This document shows positions 1-11,500 of a stretch of DNA of 29,702 bases, piece by piece. Source of the stretch: Brachionus koreanus (lineage: Eukaryota > Rotifera > Eurotatoria > Ploima > Brachionidae); the NCBI GenBank assembly GCA_016987375.1, contig PJRA01000493.1, forward strand, positions 1,051,375 through 1,081,076, in the 5' to 3' direction. Within the stretch, counting starts at the first letter, position 1. Each line of letters opens with the position of its first letter. The translations under genes were made by a program, and so were the position numbers. The notes under the pieces are model-generated. The model made no database searches. It saw only the letters and a program-made list of their open reading frames with translations, and had not been told where the DNA came from.

Positions 1-1329
1 TGTAAAGAACATGATCATTTTTTTAATTAATTAATAGACAGATAAATTCTTATATCTGAGTTAAATAGACGGAAAGTCCAGACTTGGACTTTTTAAAAAA
101 TAAAATAAATTTATAAGTCCGGACTTGGACTTTTATTTTCAAGACTTGGACTTTAATTCTGGACTTTTAAACAACTCTGAAATAAATTTAATCACTTTTG
201 ATATTTTTTTTGTAATAAGAAATTTAAAATTAAAAAATTTTTGTTGCAAAATACGCTTATTTTCATGGAATTAGAAGTTAAAAGGTATCAAAGAGAGTTA
301 ATACTGTTCAAAATATATTTTTAACACAGATAAACTACAAATGGTAAATTAAAAAAAATATTTTATAAAAAAAAAATTTAAAAAATAATATTAATTCTAA
401 AATTAAATATTCAAGCAACAAAAAAAAACATAATTTGAATTTTATTAGCACTAGAAGGTCCGGTATTGTTATGTTGTATTTGGTAATAGCACATCATTAT
501 TAAAACTAGTTGTAAAGAGACAAAAAGTATGTAAGAAAATGTTTCTTAGAAAATTTTTGAGTTGGATATTTTTCAATTCACAGGCTATTAGAGACTAACA
601 CCCTTTATTTTGTTTAATCTAGCTTTTAAACTTAAAAATTAACCAAAAAAATTATTAAATTTTCGGATTCCTCTAAGAAATTTTTACTATATCTCTTTTA
701 TTGAAATAAAAAGAAAATAACTGATTATAAAGCTTGGAAAAATCATGTATTTTGGGCTAATTTAAATATATTCTTAATCAGCACATTAAAATTTATACGA
801 ATATAAAAAAATTGTCTTAGACATATTTCATTTTTTCAACAACAATTGCCCCATATGCTTTATCATTTATTTACATTAAAGACTTATATTTCAGCTACTT
901 TAAGATAAAGAATTTTTGAGTTATTCCAAAGATAGAAGCATTAGAAAAAAATTTCAATTTAACAAAGGCTCTTCGAGAGTTGGTGAAAGAATTTTTTGAA
1001 AAAAAAATTTATTTTACTTATAATATAATTCTTAATCTAAAAAAACTCAATCATAAAATAATTCTCAAAAAAACTTATACTCTCTGCCAAAAGTCTAATT
1101 TCTTGTTAAAAATGCTTAACAAAGCGAATGGTTTTTGTCTTGATAAAAAAACAATTTAAAGTTTTTGCTTTTATGTTTATAAATCAACAATTTGTTTTTC
1201 AACTTAAATATGCTTCATTTAGATATATAGAATATTTTTCAGCAAATTTCATCTGGAAAAATATTTCAATATTTTTTCTTTAGAATAAAAAATAACATTC
1301 TTATACGAAAATTTCTTATTTTCCTCTAG
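1..1329. other. A/T-rich non-coding region upstream of PLA2 exon
   Basis: Apart from the palindromic cluster at 73-169 this stretch is very A/T-rich with many A and T runs. The missing 5' exon or exons of the phospholipase gene (signal peptide and N-terminal part) should lie here or before the window, but I could not identify one with a convincing donor. A frame open from 920 to 1159 on the plus strand lacks an early ATG and resembles no family I know, so I do not call it. Confidence 0.5.
73..169. repeat. Cluster of short palindromic repeats (AAGTCC / GGACTT)
   Basis: Four related units lie at about 73-95, 115-135, 140-155 and 158-168. All share the word GACTTGGACTTT or part of it. The second contains the perfect 12-bp palindrome AAGTCCGGACTT at 115-126. 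Units are separated by A/T-rich spacers. No gene overlaps them. They may be a small satellite-like cluster or the edge of a larger repeat that starts outside the window. Confidence 0.6.
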
Positions 1330-1705
1330 GCAAATTAGAAAAAAACAATTCCTATGTTCCAATACCAAATGGATGCGGAAGCGATGGATTAATGATAAAT
1401 TTTAAACATACAAATTTTTCTCAATTTGATCAATGCTGCAATAAGCACGACCAATGCTACGGAAAATGCGCTTCTAGCAAAATAAAATGCGATTTAGATT
1501 TTAAAACCTGCTTGAAAAATGTTTGTCAATCAGTGGATAAAATTTCAAAAAAAGGTTTTATTTTTTAATTAAACTTTATTTTATCAAATAAAATACAAAA
1601 AAATTAGGTTGTATCTTTAATGGAAAAATGATGTATGGTCTTGTTACAATTTTTGGCTGTGATAATTTTATAAAAACTCAAACTAAAGCTTGCTTGTGCA
1701 TTTGA
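1330..1705 (+). CDS. PLA2G12: Group XII secreted phospholipase A2, last two exons (5' partial)
   Basis: Secreted PLA2 enzymes hydrolyse the sn-2 ester of phospholipids using calcium and a His-Asp pair. Exon A (1330-1554) follows a CTCTAG acceptor. It encodes a PNGCGSDG stretch like the group XII calcium-loop region, then the active-site motif CCNKHDQCY with the catalytic His, then CDLDFKTCL. Exon B (1608-1705) restores the frame (one base plus two) and ends in ACLCI and TGA. The C-terminal pattern GC...ACxC and the spacing of twelve cysteines match group XII (PLA2G12A/B) rather than groups I, II or III. The group XIIB protein has lost the catalytic His, whereas this one keeps it, so it looks active. 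The intron is 53 bp with a weak donor, GTTTTA. The upstream exon with start codon and signal peptide was not found. The family call is firm; only the gene's 5' extent is open. Confidence 0.87.
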
Positions 1706-1877
1706 ACAAATTATTTATAAGAAAAAAAAAAGTACTTCAAACTAATTTACATTTATTCAAAAATTAAACCGAATTTGATTCAAATCAATTAAGCCTTGTT
1801 TAACACAATTGATCAAAAGCTTATTAATATCTAAAAAAAAAAAGAAAACTTCAACTTTGAAAAAATTCAATTCAAAT

Positions 1878-3626
1878 TTATAATTCTATATTATTTTTTT
1901 CAATGTAATTTTTTGCCAACTTACTATAGCGCTTAATTTCATTAGATCGTTCTAAATTTCTGTATTTGTCTTTTAAATGAACTGACGTGCGCCCATTCAA
2001 ATGTTCATTGAACCGTTTCAAAATTTTCGCCCAACTTCCCTTACCATACAATTCCACACCGATTGCTAAATAAATTGTTTCATTCTCAGACCACTTAGTT
2101 CTTTTGCCTTGAGTAATTTCTTTTTTCTTTCCCTTAGTTGGCTTGTTTTTTGCTTCTGTGCCACTGTCAGTATCTATATTCGACAATTCCGAAAGACTGC
2201 TATAGCTAGCTTTTTTTTTTACTGATCGCCGCCTTTTTCTTATGGACTTCTCATTAAGTTCTTCATTAGAACTACTTTCTTGTACTGGCTTTTTTTTACT
2301 ATTTTTTTTCCTTAAATTTTCATCTGAATCAGTGTTTAAATTAGATTGATTGATAGCGGCTTTTGACGTAGTCGGTTTTGGACTCGATGTGGATTTGTCT
2401 AATTTCATTTCTTTTTTTTTTATTGCTGATTTTTCTATTGGGGTGAGATTGAAATTGAGCTCATCATCAGAATCCTCTTCTATTCGACTAAAATTTTGTG
2501 GAATTGTGTTTTGCTCAATTGATGAAATTCTAGTAGCTCTTAGTCTAGATGCTGTTGGCTCCTCGAAAGCACTTGAAATTCTTTTGGGTAAATTAATCAC
2601 TGGACTAATTGATCCTTCTTCATCATTGTTTTCCTGTGCAAAACATTATTTTAAAATTTGGATGAATCACAAACCTAAAATTACCAATGGAGCTAAGCTA
2701 ATCCTTGATTTTTGAAGCAAAGAAACGTTTTTCTTTGGCGATTTTCTTTCACTTGGCGAAACAAGTAGATCAATACCATTTTTGAGTGATTGAAACTGTT
2801 TTATCAAATTTTCTTCTTCCTTCTCATTGTTTAAATCATAAGATTTTGATAATTCAAATAGAATGCTGCAGTTTTTGAACTCAAGTTTATTCTCAAATAT
2901 TTCTCTCAAGTCATCATAAAATTTTTCATTTGTATAGCTCTACAAAGCGAAATTTTAAATTAAAAATAATTTTTTATTAAATTTTGTATTTTTTTATAAA
3001 ATAAAAATCGGTTCCTTTTTTTAATGCAGCAACATTGAAACAAAATTTATTTATTTATTTATAATTACCTCATCTAGATCATTTTCTTGAACAAAAAAAT
3101 TATTTTTTTGAATTAAATCATCAATTTTATCCTCGTTTTTTTCAAAAAATTTTTCTTTCATCAAACATGATGTCTTTTTTTAAAAAACAAAACATTACTC
3201 GGATTAAATTTTTAAAATTTGATATTAAAAATTACTTTTTTGAGTGTAAGAGTTCTTAATTCGGTCAAAATATCTATAGTGATGAAACGATTCAAATTTT
3301 CATTGAACAAAGTTGTTAAAATGGAGAAAAATGACTCTTCACTTTTGTTTTTGAAAAATGCGCCATATTGATTAATCAAATAAGAGAAGACTGTTTTATA
3401 ACGTATATTTGAATGGTCTTCTTTTTGACTAAGTTTAATATCTAAAAACTAAAATTTAGTTTTACATAATTCAAGTATTAATGAGTTTACTTTCAATCAA
3501 GCTTTTCAAGAGCCCTAAATTTGACAAGTCCCAGAATCCATGTTCGTTGCTAAGAAAATCATCGACAGACTTGCAAAATAAATAGTTTGATAATATTTGA
3601 GAGAAGTTGAAGTTTTTATCTATCAT
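1878..3626 (-). CDS. Telomere repeat-binding factor-like protein with C-terminal telobox Myb domain (TRF/TERF type)
   Basis: Five exons read on the minus strand: 3626-3491, 3441-3236, 3173-3069, 2939-2685 and 2633-1878. All have GT donors and AG acceptors, and phases agree, giving 485 residues. The ATG at 3626 is preceded directly by an in-frame TAA. The last 75 or so residues form a single Myb/SANT repeat with the telobox signature: KWSENETIYLAIGVELYG, then GSWAKIL, then RTSVHLKDKYRNL, where vertebrate TRFs have V-D-L-K-D-K-W-R-N. In TRF1/TRF2 this domain contacts TTAGGG repeats. Residues 1 to about 225 are helix-forming and acidic and may be a divergent TRFH dimerisation domain; that is inferred from position and length only. 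Residues 240-395 are a Lys/Ser/Glu-rich disordered hinge with basic KKRRR-type patches suited to nuclear import. Total length is close to TRF1/TRF2. A polyadenylation signal lies on the minus strand at 1757-1752. Other telobox proteins are possible, but a single Myb repeat at the extreme C-terminus favours TRF. Confidence 0.8.
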
Positions 3627-4404
3627 TTAACTTTTTGTTGATGATTTTTTTTAAATAAATTTTATTTATTCGTTTTGAACTTCATTGGTATGCAATAAAC
3701 AAAAATAAATTTCAAAATGAATAAACATTTTCTCGGAGAAATCTATTTTGTCTTTTTTTTTATTGATATATTGTCTATTCATGTATGGAAAATGTAAATA
3801 TAATTTATAACCTATTCATACTGGTAGATAAGATTAATCTTAAATAAAAATTTGAAAAAATATTAAAGAGTCAAATAAAGTGGCTCATGTAAGACAAAAA
3901 TATTGCACAGCTAGATGAAAACAAAAATTCTGAAATTCATACAATAATTTTTTCTAAATTTAAATTTTAATAACATTAATAATTAAATAAATTTTTAATC
4001 TTTTTTATAGTTAAATTATTTAGTTAATTAATTGATCTGTGATTTTCTAAAAATATTATTTTTTAATGCGGAAGAATAAGTTAGAAATCATTTAGTTCTA
4101 CCACAAGCTGATCAAGTTTTTGCAAGGCATTTAGAACCAATTTAAAACCAAATGAACTTAATATTTTTGGCTCAATTCAGTTTAACTTTGATTGCTCTAA
4201 ATTAATTGGAAAAAACAATCATTTTGACTCGTTTGGTGCATCTAGTGTTAAGTTTGAATTCAGCTTTTATTAAAAAATAGGAAATAAATTAATGTTAAAA
4301 TTAAATAACAAGTGGGGCATAAATAGATGGATAAAATTTTTAGGCGAATATCTCTAAAACTAAAAATGATATCATGCTATGTTTTTTTGTATGGGGTCAA
4401 GAAT
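3627..4404. other. Intergenic region, no gene supported
   Basis: Mostly A/T-rich. It should hold the upstream region of the TRF-like gene. A slightly less A/T-rich part at about 4070-4270 has only a 31-codon frame on the minus strand, ending near 4089. That frame could be an alternative last exon of the gene to the right, through a possible donor GTAATG inside 4405-4656. I do not consider this established. Confidence 0.4.
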
Positions 4405-4656
4405 TTAATTTTCAATAAAATTAAGATTTTTAGCTAGAGAAAAGAATCTATCGTTGCCGATTTTTCTAAACTTTGCTTTAACTCCCACCATTACCGATTT
4501 CACAAAATTTAAGTCGAATTCTTTCAACTTTAACTCAATGCGGCTAATCAGCTGCTTTTCAGATGAGGCTAGTGAAGCTTCCTCGCATACTTTCTGACTT
4601 GAACAACCTAAAAAATTTTCAATTTGATGCGCTTCACTGTCTGGACAAGAAGACTT
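4405..4656 (-). CDS. Last exon of an unrecognised minus-strand gene (5' partial)
   Basis: On the minus strand a TATTAG acceptor opens into 83 sense codons and TAA. The segment is clearly less A/T-rich than its surroundings. The product is hydrophilic: a Ser/Cys-rich first half, then a helix-forming Lys/Glu/Phe-rich half beginning SSEKQLISRIELKLKEFDLN and ending near FFSLAKNLNF. I recognise no family. The minus-strand AATAAA near 4270 is a plausible polyadenylation signal. The exon opens in phase 0, which fits one of two readings of the exon pair at 6071-6208, so they may belong to one gene with an intron of about 1.4 kb. This is inference. Confidence 0.45.
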   Translation of the reverse strand, partial: KSSCPDSEAHQIENFLGCSSQKVCEEASLASSEKQLISRIELKLKEFDLNFVKSVMVGVKAKFRKIGNDRFFSLAKNLNFIEN

Positions 4657-6070
4657 CTAATATGTGTATTCTGGTATTTACCGACATCAATCAATCGGGT
4701 TTAAGTAAAATATATTTTTAATAATGAATTGTATATAATAAAAAATGGACATACAAAAAGTCCTTTGCTAGATTAAAATATTTTTACTTCTGGTCAAAAG
4801 AGATAACAAATGAGATAATCAATTGGCTATTTAACAGAATTCAATTTAAATTTTTAATTTTAAAAATATTCAATTTTAGCTTTTAAATTTAAATTTTTAT
4901 TTAATTTTTTTTAATTCGATTAAACTAAGTTGATATGTCTTTGGGTAACTGTTAAATGTTCATGATTATTTTCTTTAATTAATTGTAACTTAGTTTATTT
5001 GAATTTTTTTTTTAATTTTTAAGACAATTTAGCGTATTTTTATGATCAAATAAATTTTCAAAGATAAAAATTAAGTAATTTCTATCCTTTATTAGCTTTA
5101 GCCTTCATTTTTATTTAAATTGATAGACGATTAAATGGATTCAATAATTATAAACTTATGTTTTTAAATTTCTTATTAGAAATCAAGAATTTCTTAATAA
5201 CTTCAAGTCTAATTATTGATGCTCATTTTGTTTGTTTATTTTAATTTGTGAATGTTCAACATAAATATGGAAATTTTGTTTAATTAGACCAAACAATCTT
5301 AAATCTTTATGCAAATAATGAACATATTTAAAATTAATTGGTATTGAATAAAAATTTAAATTAATAAGCAAATTGATTTCTCAAAGCTTAAGTTATTTTT
5401 ATTATATTAAATATATTTAATCATTTAAATGACTGTTAGCTTTTTAACTATTGTTTATTTAAAGCCATATATGTCTTCATATATACTATTATAATTAAAT
5501 ATAACATTTGACTACAATATTAGTTTAATGTTAACGAGTTTGTCTTATTTGTAAATCATTAAAAGTATTTTTACTCTTAACATAATTATTTCATTAATTT
5601 TAATGAATTTAAAAAATTTTAAATAAAATACTTTTTTAAGAGAAGATTTTAGAAATTAAAAAATAATTAAATTATTGTAATTTATTTTTATGTAATTTAA
5701 ACTCAAGATCGAGAAAGGTTTGATCATTGTAAAGTATTGTGTTTTGTCTTCAAATGCTTTATTAATGTAGTTCAAGCATATCATTTTAAATTGGCTATTT
5801 AAGAATTTCAAAATTTGTTGACCATACTAAATAAAAAAAAACATTTAGAAAATTCTTTGAAAATAAATGATAATGTTGGCAGAAATATTTAATTTTATTT
5901 ATTTATTCAGAAGAGATTAGGCCAGATTTGGCGATGAAGATTATAAAAAAAATTAAAATATTAAATTATAAGAAGACAATATTTTTTACTCATACCATTT
6001 AATTTACATGTTTAAAAAAAAAGTGAAGATTTACATAATTCCTATTATACTTAATTATTATTAATAAAAC
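4657..6070. other. A/T-rich non-coding stretch, possibly an intron
   Basis: Extremely A/T-rich with no convincing coding segment on either strand. If the exons at 4405-4656 and 6071-6208 belong together, this is their intron. Otherwise it is intergenic. Confidence 0.4.
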
Positions 6071-6208
6071 TTTTTTTTTTGTTTTTTTTGAATCTCTCGC
6101 ATAACCTAAGAAAGAAAGAAAGAAAATATAATAAAGAAAGATGAAAAAAAAATAAACAGTCTTAAGCTTACCTTTTGGAGCTTTTTTCCTGCTAAATAAC
6201 GGTTGTGT
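6071..6208 (-). CDS. Possible pair of small exons of an unrecognised minus-strand gene
   Basis: Two exon-like pieces with good splice signals: 6208-6172 (37 nt), after a long pyrimidine tract and CAAG, ending at a strong GTAAGC donor; and 6105-6071, after a TTTCTTTCTTTCTTAG acceptor, ending at a weak GTTTTA. The 66-bp gap has the size of the short introns elsewhere here. Two frames stay open. One reads QPLFSRKKAPK then GYARDSKKTKKK and can join in phase to the exon at 4656. The other reads YLAGKKLQKVMREIQKKQKKK and would stop shortly after. No family is recognised in either. The evidence is splice-site quality and spacing only, so confidence is low. Confidence 0.3.
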
Positions 6209-8585
6209 CTTGAGAACGAAACGAAAAAAAAATAAAAATAAAAAAAAATTCAAAAACAATTAACAAATGAAGAAGATTTAAATTTTAAATTAACGTTTAA
6301 CTTATCTCAAGCATGCCCGATTTATTTATCTCAAATATACAACAGTGTTTTTTTTTATGTTAATTAACCATATTTACTAGACAAGTGATAATAAATGAAA
6401 AAAGTGAAACATAATTATGAATTGTGTAATGGTATCATTAAAAAAAAAAAAGAAGTATGGTGTAAGCGAAAATGAAATCAGCAATGTTAGCAATGGTAGA
6501 ATACAAAGAAAAGTCTACTATAGTGGGATTCTATTAGTTATCCTGCTTTGTCAATATTATTATTATTATTAAAATAAGATAACTATTTACGAAAACTTAT
6601 TCGATATAAAACTTGACTTAAATTAAACCTTGATAAAAATAAAATAGGATATTAGAGTCAAAAAAAATATAGCTGTTCTTGACTTTTACGAACAAAAATT
6701 AATTTTTTTCATAGAAGATAAAAAAATTTTATATTTTAGTATAATAAATTTTAGAATAAAATAAAAAATATTCTTTTTGTGAACAAAAAATTGATTGTCT
6801 TATGCAAAATAGAATTCTTTTTAGTAAAATACAAAATTTTAATTTTAAGTAGAATTTTTTTTAAAGTTATTTTAATGTTGCCAACTCGAAAATATTACTA
6901 AACTAAACTTATTTTATTATTTTTGGCAATTTGATTAGATTTTACTTCAAATAATTACTAATTATGAGTTGAAATTTTTTATATATATATATATAACTAT
7001 TTGAATAAAACTTATGAAACACGTTCGAAAAGAATATAATTTTCTTTTTTGAATAAATAAAAAATATTCTAGTTCTTATTGCAAAAATTACTAATTAAAC
7101 TGAACTTTATGTATTTTATTCTTAAAAGGAAGAAATTTTTCAATAATTTACCAAGCATAATTAAGCAGGTTACTTTATGATACATTGCATATTGCAATAT
7201 TTGCAATACTTCTAGTAAATTATAAAATTTGGCCAGTGTTTGCTGCTAATTGGAATTAGGGAATCAGACGCTCTTATAAAATAATGAAATAGTGCATTCT
7301 GTTGAGAAAACAAAAGAATCGTTTACATATTTTATTAATAAAAAGCAAAAAAATTATGATTATTATCATGATTATTAGGCTGAAAAAGCTAGATATGAAG
7401 AATTTCGCTGAAAATTTATTATAATTAAAATTAATATAATTTCAACTATAATTTTTCTCACTATCTAAATTACTAAATTTATACAAGTAATTCAATGACT
7501 TTATATGAGAAAAATTACTAAAAAGCTCAGGTTAGAGAAATAAAAAATTTCGAAGCAATTAGTTTTCTATTTCTAGCCAAAAATAACTCAACTCTATTCA
7601 ATTTATTTTAGCTGAAACCGTATTAAACTAGATTAAAAATTAAAGAAGCCAAAAGTTTATATTTTACGCGTGATTATGAATAAATTAAGAAGAAATCGTT
7701 AATCAAACATGCCCTATCCCAATTAATTTAATTACTTTTTTATTTTCATTTTACCAATTCAATTCAAATTTTTAAACCAAATAGATTGACATATATTCTT
7801 TTTATGTATGATCTAGTCATTTCTTCTTTGTTCAGATAGAAAACAAAATAAACTATAATTATTGTTATTGTCATCGAGTTAAGCATAGTTATTTAAAATT
7901 CAAAAAAGACAACTAGTTTTTTTATTCTAAATATTATATATGTATATTATGATATAACCGATTTAAGTTAGATTAATAAAAGTTGTGCTTAAAGTATGTT
8001 TTTTAATGAATAGTTTGTTTATATTTGTGTATGTAAAAATCGACTTTTGGCAACTAAAAAGTTTAAGATTTTTGCTCAATAATCCTTTCCATGGCAATAA
8101 ATAAAAAATAAAGTTAATATTTTTTTAGATGGCTAAAGTTATGTAACGAGCAAAAAAAAGTGTTGCATGTATTCGAGCCCAACTCAAATAATCCTATCTT
8201 AATAAAGTGTTGTTTTTTTCCTATGAGGACTTTTATTTTTCGATTATGAAATATAAAATCCAGCTGTCATTTTAAATTTGTGTTTTTTTTTTTTTTAAAT
8301 CAATCTATTCAAAATTTTAAGACCCGGATTAGGTTGAGCTTGACTAATTTTAGCAAAATATTGTAAGAAAAAAATACACTAATTTTTGAATAGTTTTTTT
8401 TTCAAATTATTATTTATTTTGTTTCATTATTCCAAATAAATTCATGTCACATAAATTATTCATCATTGCATAACATATAAGACAATAATTATTGAACCTT
8501 TATTTATAATTTATATACATTAACAAATAAATAAAAAAAAAACTGATTTCAAACGATATTTAGATCAAAAATATGACGAATTTTT
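6209..8585. other. Intergenic A/T-rich region, FHIP upstream region at its right end
   Basis: No gene is supported. It includes a (TTA)n run at 6554-6571, an (AT)n run at 6980-6995, and a palindromic patch of TTGCAAT/ATTGCA words at about 7184-7211. A plus-strand frame from an ATG at 6429 has 46 codons with a hydrophobic stretch (KVYYSGILLVILLCQ) but no supporting context. The last few hundred bases must include the FHIP promoter and 5' UTR, though no TATA box stands out. Confidence 0.4.
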
Positions 8586-11500
8586 ATGCATGAACCTAGT
8601 TGTCATAGCCTGAAAATGTTCTCGTTTAACATATCGCACTTGGGCACAGTGACCAAGGCAAAGCTTCTGAACCATGCGTCTAATTCCAGCGCCAAAAGCG
8701 AGCATCAAGTGTCTTTTGAAGTGTTCAGGGACCACTGGGAGCAAGTGCTGAGCATATTCAATAAGAGCCTCATCAATGACGATGATATTCAAATAGTCAA
8801 GAATAACCTTAGTCAAATGGTGAGTTTTTTGATAGCTGAATTGGATTTGGTCGCCAATCAAAAATTAAATTTGACCAAGAATTTAGTTCTAGATAAAAAG
8901 TATGAAAGTTATAATGGTCATGGTGAAATATGGGACTTTGTTATAAATAACAATATTTTTGAGAATATCTACCGGTGGACTTTGAGCTACCCTGAGTATT
9001 TATTCGACCTCAAATACGAACAATTAAAGTACTACGAGCTTTTGATTAATCAAATGCAAATAAACGAACAAACGAACTTAATTTTATTCAATCAGTTTCA
9101 TCGTCCTTTGTTTTCGTTGATTAATCACTGCTCGAATCACAACTCCGAGCTTATAGAAAAACACATGATCGCTGTACTAAATCAGTTGTGTGTTTGTATG
9201 TGTAAAAATTCGAATCTATTGAATATTTTTTTTGAAAATGCGTCCAACTCTCAAATGTTTTTGACAAATTCAATTAACGAATTAGTTTTTGAAAGAAGTA
9301 CTAATGAGCAAAAATTGAAGTCAATTAATTCGTCCAAAGCGTTTTTGTTTACTCTTTTAATACCCTATATTCACCGGGAGGGGTCATATGGTAAGAAAAT
9401 TTTTCTCTCTCAATTTTTTTTTAATTTTTATTTAAAAAAACACTTAAACAGTGATCTAGTTTAGACAAAAATTAGTATTTTCACATAAAATAAAAAAATT
9501 TTTAGCCTAATTTCCTAGATTATTTTTGTTTAAAAAAAAATATCAAAAAAAAAAAGAAACACTTGTGATAAATTAATTTAAATTATTCAGAAAAAAAATG
9601 ATTTTTTTTCCTTTTTAAGAGCCTTTTTTATCTTAAGTTTTTTTGAATAATCTTAAAGAGTTCATTTGGAATATTGTCAATGGACTGATATGAGAAAAAA
9701 AATAAGTTATGCATTATGCAGGCTTTAAATTATTGCAGAGCCGTTTTTGCACAATTAGAAAAAATTAAAAAAATTATATAGTTTTTCCTTTTTTTACAAA
9801 ACTTTCACAGTAACCTTAATTGACAATCAAAATTTTGCTTTATTTTAGGATTTTATTTCTTAAAAATAAAAACAAATTTTTTTTGAAATATGCATATAGT
9901 GCAGCACCGGCAATGTGAAATCTTAGTACAAAAAGGAAAAACTATATAATTATTTTTATAGTTGTGCAAAAATTGTTCTGTAAACAGTTCAGTGTTGTAC
10001 AAATTTGTACAAACGAATTCTAAGCTCTGCAAAAACTGTGCAATTTAGTGCCATTTTATCTATGTTTTTTTTAATGATGTGCATTTTACAGAGAAATGAA
10101 GAGTATTTGCAGAATTTAGAATTCGTTTGTACAAACTTGTACAACATTTTACTGTTTACAGAACAATTTTTGCACAACTAGAAAAACAATTATATAGTTT
10201 TTCCTTTTTGTACTGTAATTTTTGATTTCACATTGCCGCAGCACCAAAAATTAATGATAAAAAATCTCGAATCTTCAATTAATTGGTTTTCTATTCAAAA
10301 AATATTGTCAATCAGCCTTTAGACACTTGCTTGACAATATACATAAATCAAATAGTTTATTGAATGAATTAGAAATTAGACAGAATTTACTTCTAAAATG
10401 AATTCTTGGTTGAAACAAAATTTGTACACGTTACTCTTTTAAATGAGGCACTTTAAATAGAATCAGTTGGTCAGATTTTTCTCAAACAGAAAATTTTTTC
10501 TTAGAATCCTATTTGCAAGGAAATATTCCTTTATACAAAAAAAAATTCAATCTCTTATCTAATGGAATCAAATGAAAATTTTATTTGTATAAACTAGTTA
10601 ATGTTTTACTAAAAGTTGATTTCAGTATTTAATAAAAACATTTATTCCGACTAAATGTTTTCAATTATATTCGAATTAAATTTATTAGAGAATTTTTTAT
10701 TTTTAATTCTTTTTGCAAAAATTTAATTAAATGTATTTAAAATTTTTGAACAGAACATTCTCAAATTTTCCTTTTTACTTAATATTTTTTCCTTCTGTTC
10801 ATGGGACTTAAATTTCAATGAATAGATAGAAAAAATTAATTTGACAATTGGAAACGTCTTTCATAATCAAAATGCTGTTTTATTATATTTAAGGATTTTA
10901 TTTCTTTAAAATAAAAAAAAAAATTATTTGAACTATGCATTTNNNNNNNNNNNNNNNNNNNNNNNNNNNNNNNNNNNNNNNNNNNNNNNNNNNNNNNNNN
11001 NNNNNNNNNNNNNNNNNNNNNNNNNNNNNNNNNNNNNNNNNNNNNNNNNNNNNNNNNNNNNNNNNNNNNNNNNNNNNNNNNNNNNNNNNNNNNNNNNNNN
11101 NNNNNNNNNNNNNNNNNNNNNNNNNNNNNNNNNNNNNNNNNNNNNNNNNNNNNNNNNNNNNNNNNNNNNNNNNNNNNNNNNNNNNNNNNNNNNNNNNNNN
11201 NNNGCAGAGACTTTGCACATCTTTAGCAAACTTTGACTTTTGGTGCAACTAAGTATGTTGCAGTTTGTTGCACTTGCAGAACTAATTAAAAGCCTTCAGA
11301 AAAAAAAGTTATTAGCTTTTTTAGCATTAATTTTTGTTCTATTTTTTTATTTTGTACCAAATTTCACAAAACCGAGTTTGAACATGACCTAAACACCAGG
11401 TAACGCTGACCATGCGTTCACAAATAAAAATATTAAAGCATGGACGAGATAAACTTTGGTGCTTGGTCCAACTAAAAATAATTAATTTGTAAATTATAAT

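Noticed and set aside
920..1159. Plus-strand frame of about 80 codons before the PLA2 exon
   Set aside because: No early ATG, Lys/Asn/Ile-rich product typical of A/T-rich chance frames, and no donor that joins it to the PLA2 exon. A few frames of this length are expected by chance here.
2350..2715. Plus-strand frame opposite the TRF-like gene
   Set aside because: It is antisense to two well-supported exons and crosses their intron.
5999..6259. Minus-strand 86-codon frame
   Set aside because: It reads through long A/T runs and the probable splice sites at 6106 and 6171; only its exon-like parts are kept as a low-confidence feature.
8161..8200. ATTCGAGCCC resembling a tRNA B box on the minus strand
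   Set aside because: It departs from the B-box consensus, and no cloverleaf or A box could be fitted around it.
8565..8861. Minus-strand frame over the start of FHIP
   Set aside because: Shadow of FHIP exon 1, whose plus-strand product matches its family.
9989..10177. Minus-strand 62-codon frame with Cys/Lys-rich product
   Set aside because: It lies wholly inside the foldback element and reads the same words in both arms; it is a by-product of the inverted repeat.
10898..11252. Several frames of about 100 codons on both strands
   Set aside because: They consist almost entirely of the N gap.
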